A DNA stretch of 64,000 nucleotides from Citrobacter gillenii (GTDB lineage Bacteria > Pseudomonadota > Gammaproteobacteria > Enterobacterales > Enterobacteriaceae): assembly GCF_013337685.1 (NCBI RefSeq), contig NZ_SUQN01000004.1:62001-126000 (forward strand), in the 5' to 3' direction. Positions 40,860-51,180 of this stretch are shown piece after piece. Numbering within the stretch: position 1 is the first letter of the stretch; the number at the start of each line of letters is the position of its first letter. The position numbers and the translations under genes were made by a program. The notes under the pieces were generated by a model, which saw nothing but the letters and a program-made list of their open reading frames with translations, made no database searches and was not told the origin of the DNA.

Positions 40860-42905
40860 ATGTCGTTAACGAATCCTTTTTTACGTCAAAGCACTTTGCC
40901 TTATCAGGCTCCGCCATTTGATCGCATAGACGTTCATCATTACCGTCCCGCGTTTGACGAAGGTGTTCGGCAAAAGCGTGCCGAAATCGATGCCATTGTG
41001 CAAAATTCACAGCCCGCAAATTTTGCTAATACGCTGCTGGCACTTGAGCAGAGCGGGGCACTGTTAACGCGCGTCACCAGCGTGTTCTTTGCCATGACGG
41101 CAGCGCATACCAACGATGAATTACAGCGTCTTGATGAAGCGTTTTCCGCTGAGCTGGCGGCGCTGGCGAATGATATTTATCTTAACGCGGCACTTTTTGC
41201 GCGCGTAGAGGCCGTCTGGCGACAGCGTGCCGTGTTAGGACTGGATGCAGAGTCCTTACGGTTGTTGGAGGTCGTCTATCAGCGTTTTGTACTGGCTGGT
41301 GCCCAATTGAATGAAGAAGACAAAGCGCGTCTCAAATTGCTGAACACCGAATCAGCCACGCTGACAAGCCAGTTCAATCAGCGCCTGCTGGCGGCGAATA
41401 AATCAGGTGCCCTGGTGGTGGATAATGTCCATCAACTGGATGGATTAAGCCCGGAAGAGAAAGCCATGGCGGCTGCAATTGCCAGGGAGAAAGGGCTTCA
41501 GGGCCATTGGGTTATCCCGCTGTTGAACACGACACAACAGCCTGCGCTTGCCGCGTTACATGACAGGCAGACCCGTGAGACGCTGTTTACCCGTGCATGG
41601 ACGCGGGCTGAAAATAATGATGCCAACGATACGCGCGCCATCGTTCAGCGGCTGGCGGAAATCCGAATGCAGCAGGCGAAGTTACTTGGTTTTGCTCATT
41701 ATGCAGCGTGGAAAATTGCCGACCAAATGGCAAAAACGTCGGAAGCAGCGCTCACTTTTATGCGCGCTATCGTTCCGGCTGCGCGTCGGAGAGTCCATGA
41801 TGAACTGGCTGAAATCCAAAATGCCATAGATAAAGAGCAGGGCGATTTTAGCGTGCAGGCCTGGGACTGGGCCTATTATGCCGAACAGGTTCGCCGTGAA
41901 AAATATGCTCTTGATGAGGCACAGCTGAAACCCTATTTTGCGTTAGATACGGTGCTGAACGATGGTGTGTTCTGGACGGCAAACCAGCTCTATGGCATTA
42001 CGTTTATCGAGCGTTTCGACATCCCTGTATATCACCCGGATGTACGGGTATGGGAAATTTTTGACCACGACGGCACGGGGCTGGCGTTGTTCTACGGTGA
42101 TTTCTTTGCCCGGGAATCAAAAAGCGGTGGCGCATGGATGGGGAATTTTGTTGAGCAATCGATGCTTAACGAAACCAGACCGGTGATTTACAACGTCTGT
42201 AACTACCAAAAACCTGCCCAGGGTCAGCGCGCCTTGCTGCTGTGGGATGACGTCATTACGCTGTTCCATGAGTTTGGACACACGCTGCACGGCCTGTTTG
42301 CCAGTCAACGTTATGCCACACTCTCAGGAACCAATACCCCGCGTGATTTCGTTGAATTTCCTTCGCAAATTAATGAACACTGGGCGAGTCATCCACTGGT
42401 CTTTGCCCGCTACGCGCGCCATGTTGAAACCGGGGAAAGAATGCCAGAATCGCTGCAGGATAAGATGCAGCGGGCCAGCTTGTTTAACAAGGGCTACGAT
42501 ATGACCGAGTTGCTCAGTGCCGCATTACTGGATATGCACTGGCACACGTTGGAAAACGGCGAGAGGATATTGTCAGTAGCGGAGTTTGAGCAGTGTGCGT
42601 TGACTGCGGAAGGGCTGAATATTTCTGCTGTGCCGCCGCGTTATCGCAGCACTTATTTTGCTCATATTTTTGGTGGTGGCTATGCCGCGGGATATTACGC
42701 CTATTTATGGACGCAAATGTTGGCCGACGATGGCTATCAGTGGTTTGTCGAAAACGGTGGATTAACCCGTGAAAACGGCCAGTATTTTCGTGAGGCAATC
42801 CTCTCTCGCGGTAATAGTGCAGATTTGCATGGTCTGTATCCCGCATGGCGTGGGCGTGAACCAGGAATTAATGCAATGCTGCGCAACCGGGGATTAGAAC
42901 AGTAG
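40860..42905 (+). CDS. dcp: peptidyl-dipeptidase Dcp
   Basis: A zinc metallopeptidase of 681 residues (family M3) that removes dipeptides from the C-terminus of peptides. The zinc motif HEFGH is in the run LFHEFGHTLHG and the third ligand glutamate follows about 25 residues later (EFPSQINEHWA). There is no signal peptide, in agreement with the cytosolic E. coli enzyme. Length is normal. Confidence 0.96.
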   Translation: MSLTNPFLRQSTLPYQAPPFDRIDVHHYRPAFDEGVRQKRAEIDAIVQNSQPANFANTLLALEQSGALLTRVTSVFFAMTAAHTNDELQRLDEAFSAELAALANDIYLNAALFARVEAVWRQRAVLGLDAESLRLLEVVYQRFVLAGAQLNEEDKARLKLLNTESATLTSQFNQRLLAANKSGALVVDNVHQLDGLSPEEKAMAAAIAREKGLQGHWVIPLLNTTQQPALAALHDRQTRETLFTRAWTRAENNDANDTRAIVQRLAEIRMQQAKLLGFAHYAAWKIADQMAKTSEAALTFMRAIVPAARRRVHDELAEIQNAIDKEQGDFSVQAWDWAYYAEQVRREKYALDEAQLKPYFALDTVLNDGVFWTANQLYGITFIERFDIPVYHPDVRVWEIFDHDGTGLALFYGDFFARESKSGGAWMGNFVEQSMLNETRPVIYNVCNYQKPAQGQRALLLWDDVITLFHEFGHTLHGLFASQRYATLSGTNTPRDFVEFPSQINEHWASHPLVFARYARHVETGERMPESLQDKMQRASLFNKGYDMTELLSAALLDMHWHTLENGERILSVAEFEQCALTAEGLNISAVPPRYRSTYFAHIFGGGYAAGYYAYLWTQMLADDGYQWFVENGGLTRENGQYFREAILSRGNSADLHGLYPAWRGREPGINAMLRNRGLEQ

Positions 42906-43056
42906 CCGGGATAATACGGTCAGCTTACAATCTGACCGTATTATCAGTGGCCGAGACTGCGGCATATTAATTACTATTAATAAATTTACATAAATTTTCT
43001 TTATAGCCGCTAAACTATTGTCTATCAGCAATACTCACACAGGGAAAGGATTCGTG

Positions 43057-43977
43057 ATGATGAGAGAAACGGCAGAAATAGATTCAATCTTGATGGAGTT
43101 GAATCACTCGATTGATGCGCACTATAAATGGCTAGTCAAAATGTTTCACTGCGTGGTGTCATCTGATGTCACTCAGGCGGATATTTCAGGTAAGAATTCG
43201 CACTGTGCCTGTCAATTCGGACAGTGGCTTACCCCGCGTCTGGTCAAGGATGACGCAGATTATAGTTATTTGAGTAAGATAAATGCGGCCCATGAAAAAA
43301 TGCATTTATTAGGCAAGGACTTGCTATCGGTAATAGTAGAAGAACGCAGTCAGTCATGGCATTTCGACAGTTTTCAGGATGCGCTTCTGGCTTTTACGTC
43401 GGCGGTGATGGATTATAAAATACATTTACTGACTATCCGCAGTAATATCGATGTATTAACCGGCTTACCTGGACGAAGAATGCTGGATGAGTCTTTTGAC
43501 CAGCAGTTACTTGACGCGCAACCGCTTAATTTATATTTATTATTGCTGGATATCGACCGTTTTAAATACGTCAATGATACCTACGGCCATCTGGTTGGTG
43601 ACGTCGTACTGCGCAATCTGGCATCAAATTTATTGTCATGGACTCGTTATGATGAGATCGCGTATCGCTACGGTGGCGAAGAGTTCATCATTCTGATCAG
43701 AACAAAAACGGATGAGCAGGCATCTCTCGCGGGCTTGCGCCTGTGTCATCTCATTGAACAAAAAAAGATCCCTTACCCGCAGGGGGAGATTGATATTACG
43801 GTAACGGCCGGGATCACACGAGTTCGTCAGGGCGAAACGCTGGACACGGCTCTCGGGCGTGCTGACCGAGCCATGTATGAAGGGAAGCAGACTGGCAGGA
43901 ATCGCTGCATGTTTATGGATGAACATGAGCAGATCACACGGGTGGGTGCCAAAGAGCGGATAACGACGCTGGTCTGA
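43057..43977 (+). CDS. dgcZ: diguanylate cyclase DgcZ (YdeH)
   Basis: A c-di-GMP synthase of 306 residues. The N-terminal zinc-sensing CZB domain (about 1-125) has the expected His and Cys ligands (HYKWL, CACQFGQW, HEKMH). The C-terminal GGDEF domain has DRFKYVND and YGGEEF (the GGEEF form of the active site), so it should be active. Zinc inhibits the E. coli protein and it controls poly-GlcNAc production. The first of two adjacent ATG codons (43057) aligns with E. coli. Confidence 0.94.
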   Translation: MMRETAEIDSILMELNHSIDAHYKWLVKMFHCVVSSDVTQADISGKNSHCACQFGQWLTPRLVKDDADYSYLSKINAAHEKMHLLGKDLLSVIVEERSQSWHFDSFQDALLAFTSAVMDYKIHLLTIRSNIDVLTGLPGRRMLDESFDQQLLDAQPLNLYLLLLDIDRFKYVNDTYGHLVGDVVLRNLASNLLSWTRYDEIAYRYGGEEFIILIRTKTDEQASLAGLRLCHLIEQKKIPYPQGEIDITVTAGITRVRQGETLDTALGRADRAMYEGKQTGRNRCMFMDEHEQITRVGAKERITTLV

Positions 43978-44007
43978 ACAATGAGTCTTGTTGAGATGAT
44001 TTGGTTT

Positions 44008-44042
44008 CGTTTAACGTTCATTGGGGTTGTCGATGCTATGTT
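44008..44042 (+). promoter_or_regulatory. PhoP-type promoter of mgrR
   Basis: A weak PhoP box, CGTTTA-N5-CATTGG (44008-44024), is followed after 12 bases by a -10-like TATGTT (44037-44042). The spacing is typical of PhoP-activated promoters. The second half of the box is poor. Confidence 0.45.
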
Positions 44043-44049
44043 GGGTGAC

Positions 44050-44148
44050 TATTCGCTATCTGTGCAGGGAATTGCCTGATAGCGTATAAAGCAAAACACA
44101 AATCTATCCATGCAAGCATTTACCGCTGGTTTATCCGGCGGTTTTTTT
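44050..44148 (+). ncRNA. mgrR: MgrR small RNA
   Basis: About 98 bases between dgcZ and mgtS, the position and size of E. coli MgrR. The 5' part (ATTCGCTATCTGTGCAGG, then TGCCTGATAGCG) resembles what I recall of MgrR, a PhoP-induced, Hfq-binding RNA that silences eptB and ygdQ. The 3' end is a 7-base-pair hairpin (CCGCTGG/CCGGCGG, 44123-44140) with a run of eight T residues. Ends are approximate. Confidence 0.75.
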
Positions 44149-44246
44149 TACCTGTCGTTCAGGTAGTCGGCATTCAGGACAAAAAAATGGCCCCTTGAGC
44201 AGTGATGCTACAAGGGGCCGGTTCGGTGCAGGACTATCGTCGTTCA

Positions 44247-44342
44247 TCAATCATCCCATCTGTGGCTAAAGTAGGCGGCCAGAAAACCAGAAAATAAAAT
44301 AATTCCCAGAACGGCCATAAAAACATTCATATTACCCAGCAT
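44247..44342 (-). CDS. mgtS: small membrane protein MgtS (YneM)
   Basis: A 31-residue protein, nearly identical to E. coli MgtS: MLGNMNVF, a single membrane helix, then SHRWDD. MgtS stabilises the MgtA magnesium transporter and is made under low Mg2+. AAGGAG lies nine bases before the ATG. A strong PhoP box is placed upstream. Too short for usual ORF finding. Confidence 0.95.
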   Translation of the reverse strand: MLGNMNVFMAVLGIILFSGFLAAYFSHRWDD

Positions 44343-44403
44343 TGTCTATGCTCCTTTATTTGTGAGTTTCCTCTCTTACCTTAATTTCACCTCGTTAAGG
44401 ACC

Positions 44404-44438
44404 ATACTAGCAATTTAATCTTAAACAAAGATTGAACC
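44404..44438 (-). promoter_or_regulatory. PhoP box and -10 of mgtS
   Basis: On the minus strand GGTTCA-N5-TGTTTA (44422-44438) matches the PhoP consensus direct repeat, followed after 12 bases by a -10 TAGTAT (44404-44409). This is the classical layout of PhoP-activated promoters. Confidence 0.85.
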
Positions 44439-44585
44439 AGGTGAATTATTTCGTCTGAATAGTAAAGTTATCGCGTTATTGGCAGAGAAAAATAAATAAG
44501 GATGTCAAAATATGCGGAGCAGGGAAAATATATCGGGGTTTTCTGAAAAAACGACAGGGCAGCACATGCTCTGTCGCCAGAGAAA

Positions 44586-45773
44586 TTAACAGACTACAGG
44601 CTGGCCCCAGGGTTTAGCTCGCATGCCTTTTAGCATCAGCGCCCAGGCCAGAATGATGGCAATCATCAGCACCACAAACAGCGACCATGACGGCAGGGTC
44701 GTCAGAATAACGCCGCTGACTAACGGGTTAAATGCCGCGCCAAGCCAGCCCAGTGACTGGGCGGAGAAATAGCTCGCTTTCATCCCCGCGGGGGCAATGT
44801 TGTCGATAAGCATATATTCGCCCGGTGCGTAAATGATTTCGCCGATGGTAAAAAACGCTGCAGAAATGCCCCACATTAGCAGACTGTTGCCGGAAAAAAT
44901 AAAACCCACTAATCCCAGCACAAAGAATAATGTTCCGCCGGCCATTAACGGGCGGATGTTGGCGCTGGAAAGACGGCGCCCGACGACATATTGCAATGTA
45001 ACCACCATTGCCGCGTTGACGGGCAGGACCACGGCCACCACTTTTTCTGCGAAATCACCGTCAGCAACCACCATCACGTACTGAGAAATACAGGACGCAA
45101 ATGCGCCGCCCACAAACGAGGCCAAAAACGCTGACAGGGTAAACCAGCATAACGCTTTATCGCGCAGCAGTACCGAGGGGGACCAGACGGATACGTTCAG
45201 TCCCTCGGATGGCACTTCTGAACGTTTCACCCACGTCTGGATAAATACCAACGGGAAGGCTGAGCAAAGCGCTGCCAGCCAGAACGGCAGGTTGATACTT
45301 TGCATCACCAGCAGCGTGCCGAGCGGCGGACCCACGGTCCAGCCAATGTTGAGTACTGTATAGTTAAGTGAGAAAATTTTGGTCTTGTTGGTGGCAGAGA
45401 GGTTATCGGCAAACCAGGCTTTCAGCACGGTGGCAAAGACGGAGTAGGCGCAGTTGATCAGGGCAAAAAGCAACACCACTACGATAACATTATGCACCAG
45501 AGGGATCGCGATAAAGCCAGACGCAAAACCGGTAATCGCCAGCAGCATATAGCGTTTTTTATCGAACTTATCGGCCAGAATACCGAAGCCCAGGCTGAAG
45601 ATAACGCCAATAGTCAGGGCGACCGTCATGGCGTAACCAATCAGATCGACGCTCAGGCCGTACTGTCGGTTGAGATAGATGGTCATAAACGGGAGCGTGG
45701 CACCCCGCCCAATCGTCAGTAATAGTGAGGAGGCGAGTAAAGCGAGGGTGGATCTTCTCAGAGTGGTATTCAT
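44586..45773 (-). CDS. ydeE: MFS efflux protein YdeE
   Basis: A twelve-helix major facilitator of 395 residues, ortholog of E. coli YdeE, linked to dipeptide and arabinose export. The loop signature GILADKFDKKRYM lies between helices 2 and 3. The start at 45773 (MNTTLRRS) gives the E. coli length; the frame has five more codons. It lies next to mgtS on the same strand, 243 bases apart. Confidence 0.92.
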   Translation of the reverse strand: MNTTLRRSTLALLASSLLLTIGRGATLPFMTIYLNRQYGLSVDLIGYAMTVALTIGVIFSLGFGILADKFDKKRYMLLAITGFASGFIAIPLVHNVIVVVLLFALINCAYSVFATVLKAWFADNLSATNKTKIFSLNYTVLNIGWTVGPPLGTLLVMQSINLPFWLAALCSAFPLVFIQTWVKRSEVPSEGLNVSVWSPSVLLRDKALCWFTLSAFLASFVGGAFASCISQYVMVVADGDFAEKVVAVVLPVNAAMVVTLQYVVGRRLSSANIRPLMAGGTLFFVLGLVGFIFSGNSLLMWGISAAFFTIGEIIYAPGEYMLIDNIAPAGMKASYFSAQSLGWLGAAFNPLVSGVILTTLPSWSLFVVLMIAIILAWALMLKGMRAKPWGQPVVC

Positions 45774-45971
45774 TTTCTTGCCCGACAATGCATGTTGTTA
45801 TGTTTTTATTAAATTTCAGACAGAAATAGCACGGCAAAAGTGTGATGTACACTCAAAAAGTTGTCTGAAAATGCCCAGTTATACCTACCTGTATTAATGA
45901 TCTGTTACCCGGCAACGATTTCCGCTACTTTAACTTGTTTACAAAAATTTAATAATTTCAGGGGCGGGTGA

Positions 45972-46871
45972 ATGTCACGTAAAGACGGGTTGTTAGCACT
46001 ACTGGTCGTGGTGGTATGGGGGCTAAATTTTGTCGTCATCAAAGTGGGCCTGCACAATATGCCGCCGCTGATGCTGGCAGGGCTACGTTTCCTACTGGTG
46101 GCATTTCCGGCTATTTTCTTTGTTCCCCGCCCGAAAATCCCTCTCTCATTGCTGCTCGGTTATGGCCTGACCATCAGCTTTGGCCAGTTCGCGTTTCTGT
46201 TCAGCGCCATAAAATTTGGCATGCCCGCTGGACTGGCGTCACTGGTATTGCAGGCGCAGGCATTTTTCACCATTGTGCTGGGCGCATTCGCTTTTGGTGA
46301 GCGTTTACAGGGCAAGCAACGGGTCGGTATCGCGCTGGCAGTGTTTGGCGTGCTGGTGTTGATCGAAGCCAGCCTGAATGGACAGCACGTGACGATGCTC
46401 GGCTTTATGCTGACGCTGGCGGCAGCGCTGAGTTGGGCCTGCGGCAATATCTTCAACAAGAAAATTATGCAACATGAATCCCGCCCGCCAGTGATGTCGC
46501 TGGTGGTGTGGAGTGCCTTGATCCCTATTTTACCGTTCTTTCTGGCATCGCTCGTCCTTGATGGCCCAGGTCTCATCGTACACAGCCTTATTGCTATTGA
46601 TATGACGACTATTCTCTCACTGGTCTATCTGGCATTTGTGGCGACGATTGTGGGGTACGGCATATGGGGTACGTTGCTGGGACGCTATGAGACCTGGCGC
46701 GTGGCCCCGCTGTCTTTACTCGTGCCAGTGGTTGGGCTGGCGAGTGCGGCAGTGTTACTGGATGAAACGCTAAGTGGGCTGCAACTTATCGGCGCGCTGT
46801 TGATTATGGCGGGGCTGTACATCAACGTGTTTGGTTTTCGTTTGCGCAGGACCGCTCAGGCGAGGGGATAA
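45972..46871 (+). CDS. eamA: cysteine/O-acetylserine exporter EamA (YdeD)
   Basis: A drug/metabolite transporter (DMT) of 299 residues with ten helices in two EamA repeats. E. coli EamA exports cysteine-pathway metabolites including O-acetylserine. Both repeat starts are visible (VVVWGLNFVVIKVG and AAALSWACGNIFNKK). Its C-terminus is convergent with marB. Confidence 0.93.
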   Translation: MSRKDGLLALLVVVVWGLNFVVIKVGLHNMPPLMLAGLRFLLVAFPAIFFVPRPKIPLSLLLGYGLTISFGQFAFLFSAIKFGMPAGLASLVLQAQAFFTIVLGAFAFGERLQGKQRVGIALAVFGVLVLIEASLNGQHVTMLGFMLTLAAALSWACGNIFNKKIMQHESRPPVMSLVVWSALIPILPFFLASLVLDGPGLIVHSLIAIDMTTILSLVYLAFVATIVGYGIWGTLLGRYETWRVAPLSLLVPVVGLASAAVLLDETLSGLQLIGALLIMAGLYINVFGFRLRRTAQARG

Positions 46872-46876
46872 CAGTA

Positions 46877-46894
46877 GCCCCGCCGTGGCGGGGC
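46877..46894. terminator. hairpin between eamA and marB
   Basis: An 8-base-pair GC-only stem (GCCCCGCC/GGCGGGGC) with a two-base loop between convergent genes; T run weak. Confidence 0.65.
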
Positions 46895-46902
46895 ATCATG
46901 AC

Positions 46903-47121
46903 TTATAAACTGCGCATGTTGTAATAAGGCACACCCAGTTCGTCGGACTTGTCGCTGCCGGCACCCATATGATTAAAATCAAACGGGGACTGTTCCTGCG
47001 TAGGAGGCATAATTATTGCGTCGCGATTATTGGGTGTTATGGGCTGCGCGGTTTGTTCCGCCATGCTCTGGCCCGAAACAACAAGCAGCAGGGCCAGCAT
47101 TGCAGATGACAGAAGTTTCAT
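46903..47121 (-). CDS. marB: MarB, periplasmic modulator of mar
   Basis: A protein of 72 residues with a signal peptide (KLLSSAMLALLLVVSGQSMA). In E. coli MarB is the last product of marRAB and lowers marRAB expression by an unclear route. The end PYYNMRSL is characteristic. It follows marA by 30 bases. Confidence 0.9.
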   Translation of the reverse strand: MKLLSSAMLALLLVVSGQSMAEQTAQPITPNNRDAIIMPPTQEQSPFDFNHMGAGSDKSDELGVPYYNMRSL

Positions 47122-47151
47122 GATTTCCTCGGTTACGTCTTTATCAGGCGA

Positions 47152-47541
47152 TTAGCAGTTACATTGATTCAGCGGATGCAAATACCGGGATTCGCCGTGC
47201 ATATTTGTCATACGGTACTTATGGGGTGGCACATCAAAATAGTTTTTGAAGGTCCGGGTCAGCGTCTGCTGAGACTCAAAGCCATAACGCTCCGCCAGGT
47301 AGAGGATCGGTTCGTTACTTTCTTTTAATTTTTGCGCTATTTCAGTCATTTTGCGGCTGCGGATGTATTGACCTAATGAATGGCCGGTTTCTTTTTTAAA
47401 CATCCGTTGCAGGTGCCATTTGGAGTAACCTGAACGCTCTGACACCTTTTCCAGTGACAGCGGTGATTCAAGGTTATTCTCGATCCAGTCCAAAATGCTA
47501 TGAATAGTGATTGTGTCAGTATTGCGTCTGGACATCGTCAT
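47152..47541 (-). CDS. marA: MarA multiple antibiotic resistance activator
   Basis: An AraC/XylS-type activator of 129 residues (127 if the second Met is used), nearly identical to E. coli MarA. It is only two helix-turn-helix motifs, with recognition helices [10 protein letters not shown] and [10 protein letters not shown]. It binds marboxes before acrAB, tolC, micF and its own operon as a monomer. The last residues differ slightly from E. coli. Confidence 0.97.
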   Translation of the reverse strand: MTMSRRNTDTITIHSILDWIENNLESPLSLEKVSERSGYSKWHLQRMFKKETGHSLGQYIRSRKMTEIAQKLKESNEPILYLAERYGFESQQTLTRTFKNYFDVPPHKYRMTNMHGESRYLHPLNQCNC

Positions 47542-47553
47542 ACCTCTTTCTGT

Positions 47554-47988
47554 TTACGGCAGGATTTTCTTAAGCAAATGCTCAAGTGTTGCCACTTCGT
47601 CCGCCGTTAAGTTTTTTGTTAGTTCCTGGTGCAGGTCTTGCCCGACTAATTGATGGCACTGCTCACAAATTGTCGCGCCATGCTCGGTGAGTTTCACCAG
47701 CACGCCGCGTTTGTCATGTGGATTAGGAAGTCTTTCAATCCAGCCTTTACAGGCCAGTCTGTCGAGCATACGCGTCAGCGCACCAAGATCGACAGACAGC
47801 ACTTTTTTCAATTCAACAGGGGTGATGCACACCGCGCAGCGGATGGAGCAAAGCACCTTAAACTGCGATGCCGTGATATCCAGCGGTGACAGGTAGTCGT
47901 TTAGCAAACGATCTTTTTTCTGATTAACCATATAGATCAAACGGCCCAGTGGGATGATTTCGTTGAACAGATCACTGGTGTTTTTCAC
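47554..47988 (-). CDS. marR: MarR repressor of marRAB
   Basis: A winged-helix repressor of 144 residues that is released from DNA by salicylate and by copper-driven disulfide formation. The reactive cysteine region (CSIRCAVCITP) and the wing (DKRGVLVKLT) are intact. It is the first gene of marRAB and is divergent from marC. Confidence 0.97.
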   Translation of the reverse strand: MKNTSDLFNEIIPLGRLIYMVNQKKDRLLNDYLSPLDITASQFKVLCSIRCAVCITPVELKKVLSVDLGALTRMLDRLACKGWIERLPNPHDKRGVLVKLTEHGATICEQCHQLVGQDLHQELTKNLTADEVATLEHLLKKILP

Positions 47989-47993
47989 AATGG

Positions 47994-48087
47994 TTGCCCT
48001 GGCAAGTAGTTAGTCACGGCTGATATTATTGCTTAGGCAAATATAAGTCAAATGAATGGGTCGGCAAATGCCACGTTTTGCTAAAAC
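47994..48087 (-). promoter_or_regulatory. marRAB promoter, MarR operators and marbox
   Basis: On the minus strand: the marbox ATGCCACGTTTTGCTAAAAC (plus-strand reading, 48068-48087), a -35 TTGACT (48046-48051), 17 bases, and a -10 TAATAT (48023-48028). Two TTGCC..GGCAA palindromes are present: one between -35 and -10 (TTGCCTAAGCAA; 48029-48040), the other over the marR ribosome site (47994-48005). These match the E. coli mar operator. Confidence 0.9.
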
Positions 48088-48244
48088 GTCAGCACCTGGC
48101 TAACCGAACGTTCGTTTCAATATTTTGATTTCACAGGCTTATGCGTAGAGGAGAAAAATGAATCCTTACATCGCGAAAATGGCTTAAACGGGTGTTTTCA
48201 CCGTATACTTGCCGTTGACGATTAACGCACAGGAAAGATGAATT

Positions 48245-48910
48245 ATGATGGATTTGTTTAAGGCCATAGGTCTGGGACTGGTAGTCCTGTTACCGTTGGC
48301 GAACCCGTTAACCACCGTGGCGTTGTTCCTCGGCCTTGCCGGCAATATGAACAGCGCAGAGCGTAACCGTCAGTCATTAATGGCGTCTGTCTACGTGTTT
48401 GCCATCATGATGGTGGCGTACTATGCCGGGCAGGTGGTGATGAATACCTTCGGGATTTCGATTCCCGGATTGCGTATTGCGGGTGGGTTAATCGTTGCGT
48501 TTATCGGCTTTCGGATGCTGTTCCCGCAGCAGAAGGCGCACGACTCTCCGGAAGCGAGAAGTAAGTCAGAAGAACTTGTAGACGAACCGACGGCCAATAT
48601 TGCCTTCGTGCCGCTGGCAATGCCCAGTACTGCCGGTCCGGGTACCATTGCGATGATCATCAGTTCGGCCTCGACCGTACGTCAAGGCTCTGAGTTTCCG
48701 GACTGGGTTATTATGGTCGCTCCACCGATCATTTTTGCGGTGATCGGGGTCATTCTGTGGGGCTGCCTGCGCAGTTCAGGCGGAATTATGCGTCTGGTCG
48801 GCAAAGGGGGCATTGAAGCGATTTCCCGTCTGATGGGCTTTTTGCTGGTGTGTATGGGCGTGCAGTTTATTATTAATGGCGTACTGGAAATTATCAAAAC
48901 CTACGCATAA
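48245..48910 (+). CDS. marC: MarC family inner-membrane protein
   Basis: A membrane protein of 221 residues with six helices (UPF0056). It is divergent from marRAB but, in E. coli, not part of the resistance phenotype. The repeat motifs [13 protein letters not shown] and [14 protein letters not shown] show the duplicated half structure. The first of two ATG codons gives the E. coli length. Confidence 0.94.
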   Translation: MMDLFKAIGLGLVVLLPLANPLTTVALFLGLAGNMNSAERNRQSLMASVYVFAIMMVAYYAGQVVMNTFGISIPGLRIAGGLIVAFIGFRMLFPQQKAHDSPEARSKSEELVDEPTANIAFVPLAMPSTAGPGTIAMIISSASTVRQGSEFPDWVIMVAPPIIFAVIGVILWGCLRSSGGIMRLVGKGGIEAISRLMGFLLVCMGVQFIINGVLEIIKTYA

Positions 48911-48928
48911 AACCTACGCTTAAAAAAA

Positions 48929-48959
48929 GGGTCCGGTATAGTCTACCGGACCCTTTTTT
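48929..48959. terminator. bidirectional terminator between marC and sotB
   Basis: A perfect 10-base-pair stem (GGGTCCGGTA/TACCGGACCC) with an A-tract before and a six-T run after, fit to end transcription from both sides. Confidence 0.93.
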
Positions 48960-48963
48960 ATGG

Positions 48964-50154
48964 CTAGTTAGGCTGTTCTTCCAGCGCGACCGGCCACTTG
49001 CGAAAGATAATCACGGACCATATCAGCGCAGCCAGTGCGGGTATCGCACCGATGTAACCGATTGTGGACATCGACCAGTGCAAACTGACCTGATTTCCCA
49101 CCAGTGCGCCCGCGCCGATACCCAGATTAAAGATCCCGGAAAACAGCGCCATGGCGACGTCGGTAGCATCGGGTGCCAGCGCAAGCACTTTCACCTGCAT
49201 CCCCAGACCTATCACCATAATGGCCACACCCCAGAAAATACTCAGTATGGCGAGGTGCATCTCGCTGTCAGCGGCTGGTAATAGCAGCACCAGGCACACC
49301 GTCAGTAACGCGATAGCCGCACTTATCAGCCCGGATGCATGCTGATTACCCAGCTTGCCAAAGATGAGGCTGCCGATAATGCCCGCCGCACCCAGAACCA
49401 GTAACAACACGGTCGCAAAATTGGCACTCAGTCCGGCAACGGTCTGAACAAAGGGTTCTATATAGCTGTAAGCCGTGTAGTGCGCGGTGACCACAATGAC
49501 CGTCAGTAAATAAATGCTCATCAGCGCCGGACGGCGAAACAGCAGCGGCAGGCTTTTTAGCGAGCCTGAATGCTCACTGGGTAGTTTTGGCAGCAGTTTA
49601 ATCAGACAGAGCAAGGTGACTAATGCGGCGACGCCGATAGCGAAGAAGGTTGTGCGCCAGCCAAAATACTGGCCGACGATACGGCCAATAGGCAGACCCA
49701 GCACCATCGCCAGCGCGGTCCCGGTAGCAATCAGGCTCAACGCCTGCGCACGTTTGCCGGCGGGTGCCATGCGAATCGCTAATGACGCGGTAATCGACCA
49801 GAAAATGGCGTGTGCGAAGGCAATACCAATACGGCTAATGACCAGCACGGTAAAGTTCCATGCCAGGAAAGAGAGCACATGACTGGCGATAAACAGCGCG
49901 AAAAGGCAAATCAGAAGTTTGCGTCGCTCCACCTGACTGGTAAGCAGCATAAACGGCAGTGACATCAGGGCAACGACCCAGGCATAGATGGTCAGCATGA
50001 TCCCGACCTGCGCTGTTTGCATATTAAAGCTTTGCGCGATGTCGGAGAGCAAACCGACGGGAACAAACTCCGTGGTATTGAAAATAAAAGCGGCAATAGC
50101 CAGCGTAACGACCCGTAGCCACGCGACCTTGCGGGAAACAGTGTGTGTTGTCAT
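48964..50154 (-). CDS. sotB: sugar efflux transporter SotB (YdeA)
   Basis: A twelve-helix MFS exporter of 396 residues, known in E. coli to export arabinose and IPTG. The start of helix 1 ([22 protein letters not shown]) and motif [13 protein letters not shown] identify the DHA1 group. Length equals E. coli. Confidence 0.95.
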   Translation of the reverse strand: MTTHTVSRKVAWLRVVTLAIAAFIFNTTEFVPVGLLSDIAQSFNMQTAQVGIMLTIYAWVVALMSLPFMLLTSQVERRKLLICLFALFIASHVLSFLAWNFTVLVISRIGIAFAHAIFWSITASLAIRMAPAGKRAQALSLIATGTALAMVLGLPIGRIVGQYFGWRTTFFAIGVAALVTLLCLIKLLPKLPSEHSGSLKSLPLLFRRPALMSIYLLTVIVVTAHYTAYSYIEPFVQTVAGLSANFATVLLLVLGAAGIIGSLIFGKLGNQHASGLISAAIALLTVCLVLLLPAADSEMHLAILSIFWGVAIMVIGLGMQVKVLALAPDATDVAMALFSGIFNLGIGAGALVGNQVSLHWSMSTIGYIGAIPALAALIWSVIIFRKWPVALEEQPN

Positions 50155-50304
50155 ATCAAATAAATTGGATTAGCTGCGAAAAGGTGAGGTCACGATCTTA
50201 AAACGGTTACTGGTGAAAATACAATCATTTCGTGATTCAAATCACATTTTTATGCCTGATGCCTGGAAGGTAGGGCCGGGTGAACTTGCGTCACCCGGCG
50301 TCAG

Positions 50305-51180
50305 CTAATCTGCATTCTGCACCAGTTGGGGGTTCAACACCTCAATAAATGCTTCCAGCTGTCGCGTCATCGCTCCCCGACGCCAGACCAGCCATGTATT
50401 GAGCCAACGCCAGTTTTCACTCAACGGCCAGGCGTTAACTTGATGGTGTCCCGGCATACTTTCCAGCATCGATCGCGGAATCAGCGCAATTCCCGCCCCG
50501 GCAATCACGCAGGCGAGCATTCCGTGATACGACTCCATTTCATGGATGGTGCCCGGCATTGCGCGATCGGCGTGAAACCAGCTTTCAAAATGGCGGCGGT
50601 AAGAGCAGTTCGCGCGAAAGGCATAAATACTGCAGCCGTTAACGTCGCTGGCCCGCTGTATGGGGGCGTGTCCGTGAGGGGTAACGATCATCATCTCCTC
50701 AAGGTAGACCGGCATGCCTTCCAGTCCCGGGTGGGTGATCGGGCCATCGACAAAGGCGGCGCTCAGCGTCCCCTCCAGTACACCGTCCAGCATGGTGCCT
50801 GAAGGCCCTGTAGCCAACGCAAACTGGATTTTAGGGTAGCGTCGATTATATTCAGCCAGCGTCGCGGGAATGCGTACGGCAGCGGTGCTTTCCAGCGAAC
50901 CGAGAGAGAACAGTCCCTGCGGCTCATCGCCAGCAACGACCATACGTGCTTCCTCTACCAGGGCAAGGATCCGCTGGCTATAGCGCAAAAAATTGTGCCC
51001 GGACGGGGAAAGTCGCAGGCGCTGGTTTTCACGAATAAACAGATCGACGCCAAGGTCGGCTTCAAGCTGGCGAATACGCGTGGTGAGATTGGACGGCACA
51101 CGATGTACCTTCGCAGCGGCCTGCGTAATGCTGCCGGTTTCCGCCACCGCATTGAACATTTCCAGTTGCGTCAGATCCAT
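50305..51180 (-). CDS. ptrR: LysR-type regulator PtrR (YneJ)
   Basis: A regulator of 291 residues with an N-terminal winged helix ([20 protein letters not shown], with [11 protein letters not shown]). In E. coli PtrR controls sad and polyamine/glutamine use. It is divergent from sad across a 102-base gap, which is where its operator is expected. Confidence 0.92.
   Translation of the reverse strand: MDLTQLEMFNAVAETGSITQAAAKVHRVPSNLTTRIRQLEADLGVDLFIRENQRLRLSPSGHNFLRYSQRILALVEEARMVVAGDEPQGLFSLGSLESTAAVRIPATLAEYNRRYPKIQFALATGPSGTMLDGVLEGTLSAAFVDGPITHPGLEGMPVYLEEMMIVTPHGHAPIQRASDVNGCSIYAFRANCSYRRHFESWFHADRAMPGTIHEMESYHGMLACVIAGAGIALIPRSMLESMPGHHQVNAWPLSENWRWLNTWLVWRRGAMTRQLEAFIEVLNPQLVQNAD

Noticed and set aside
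46908..46925. Possible third Ter site (ATGTTGTAATAA) at the end of marB
   Set aside because: It lacks the invariant C of GTTGTAAC and the flanking TAA pattern, and lies in coding sequence.
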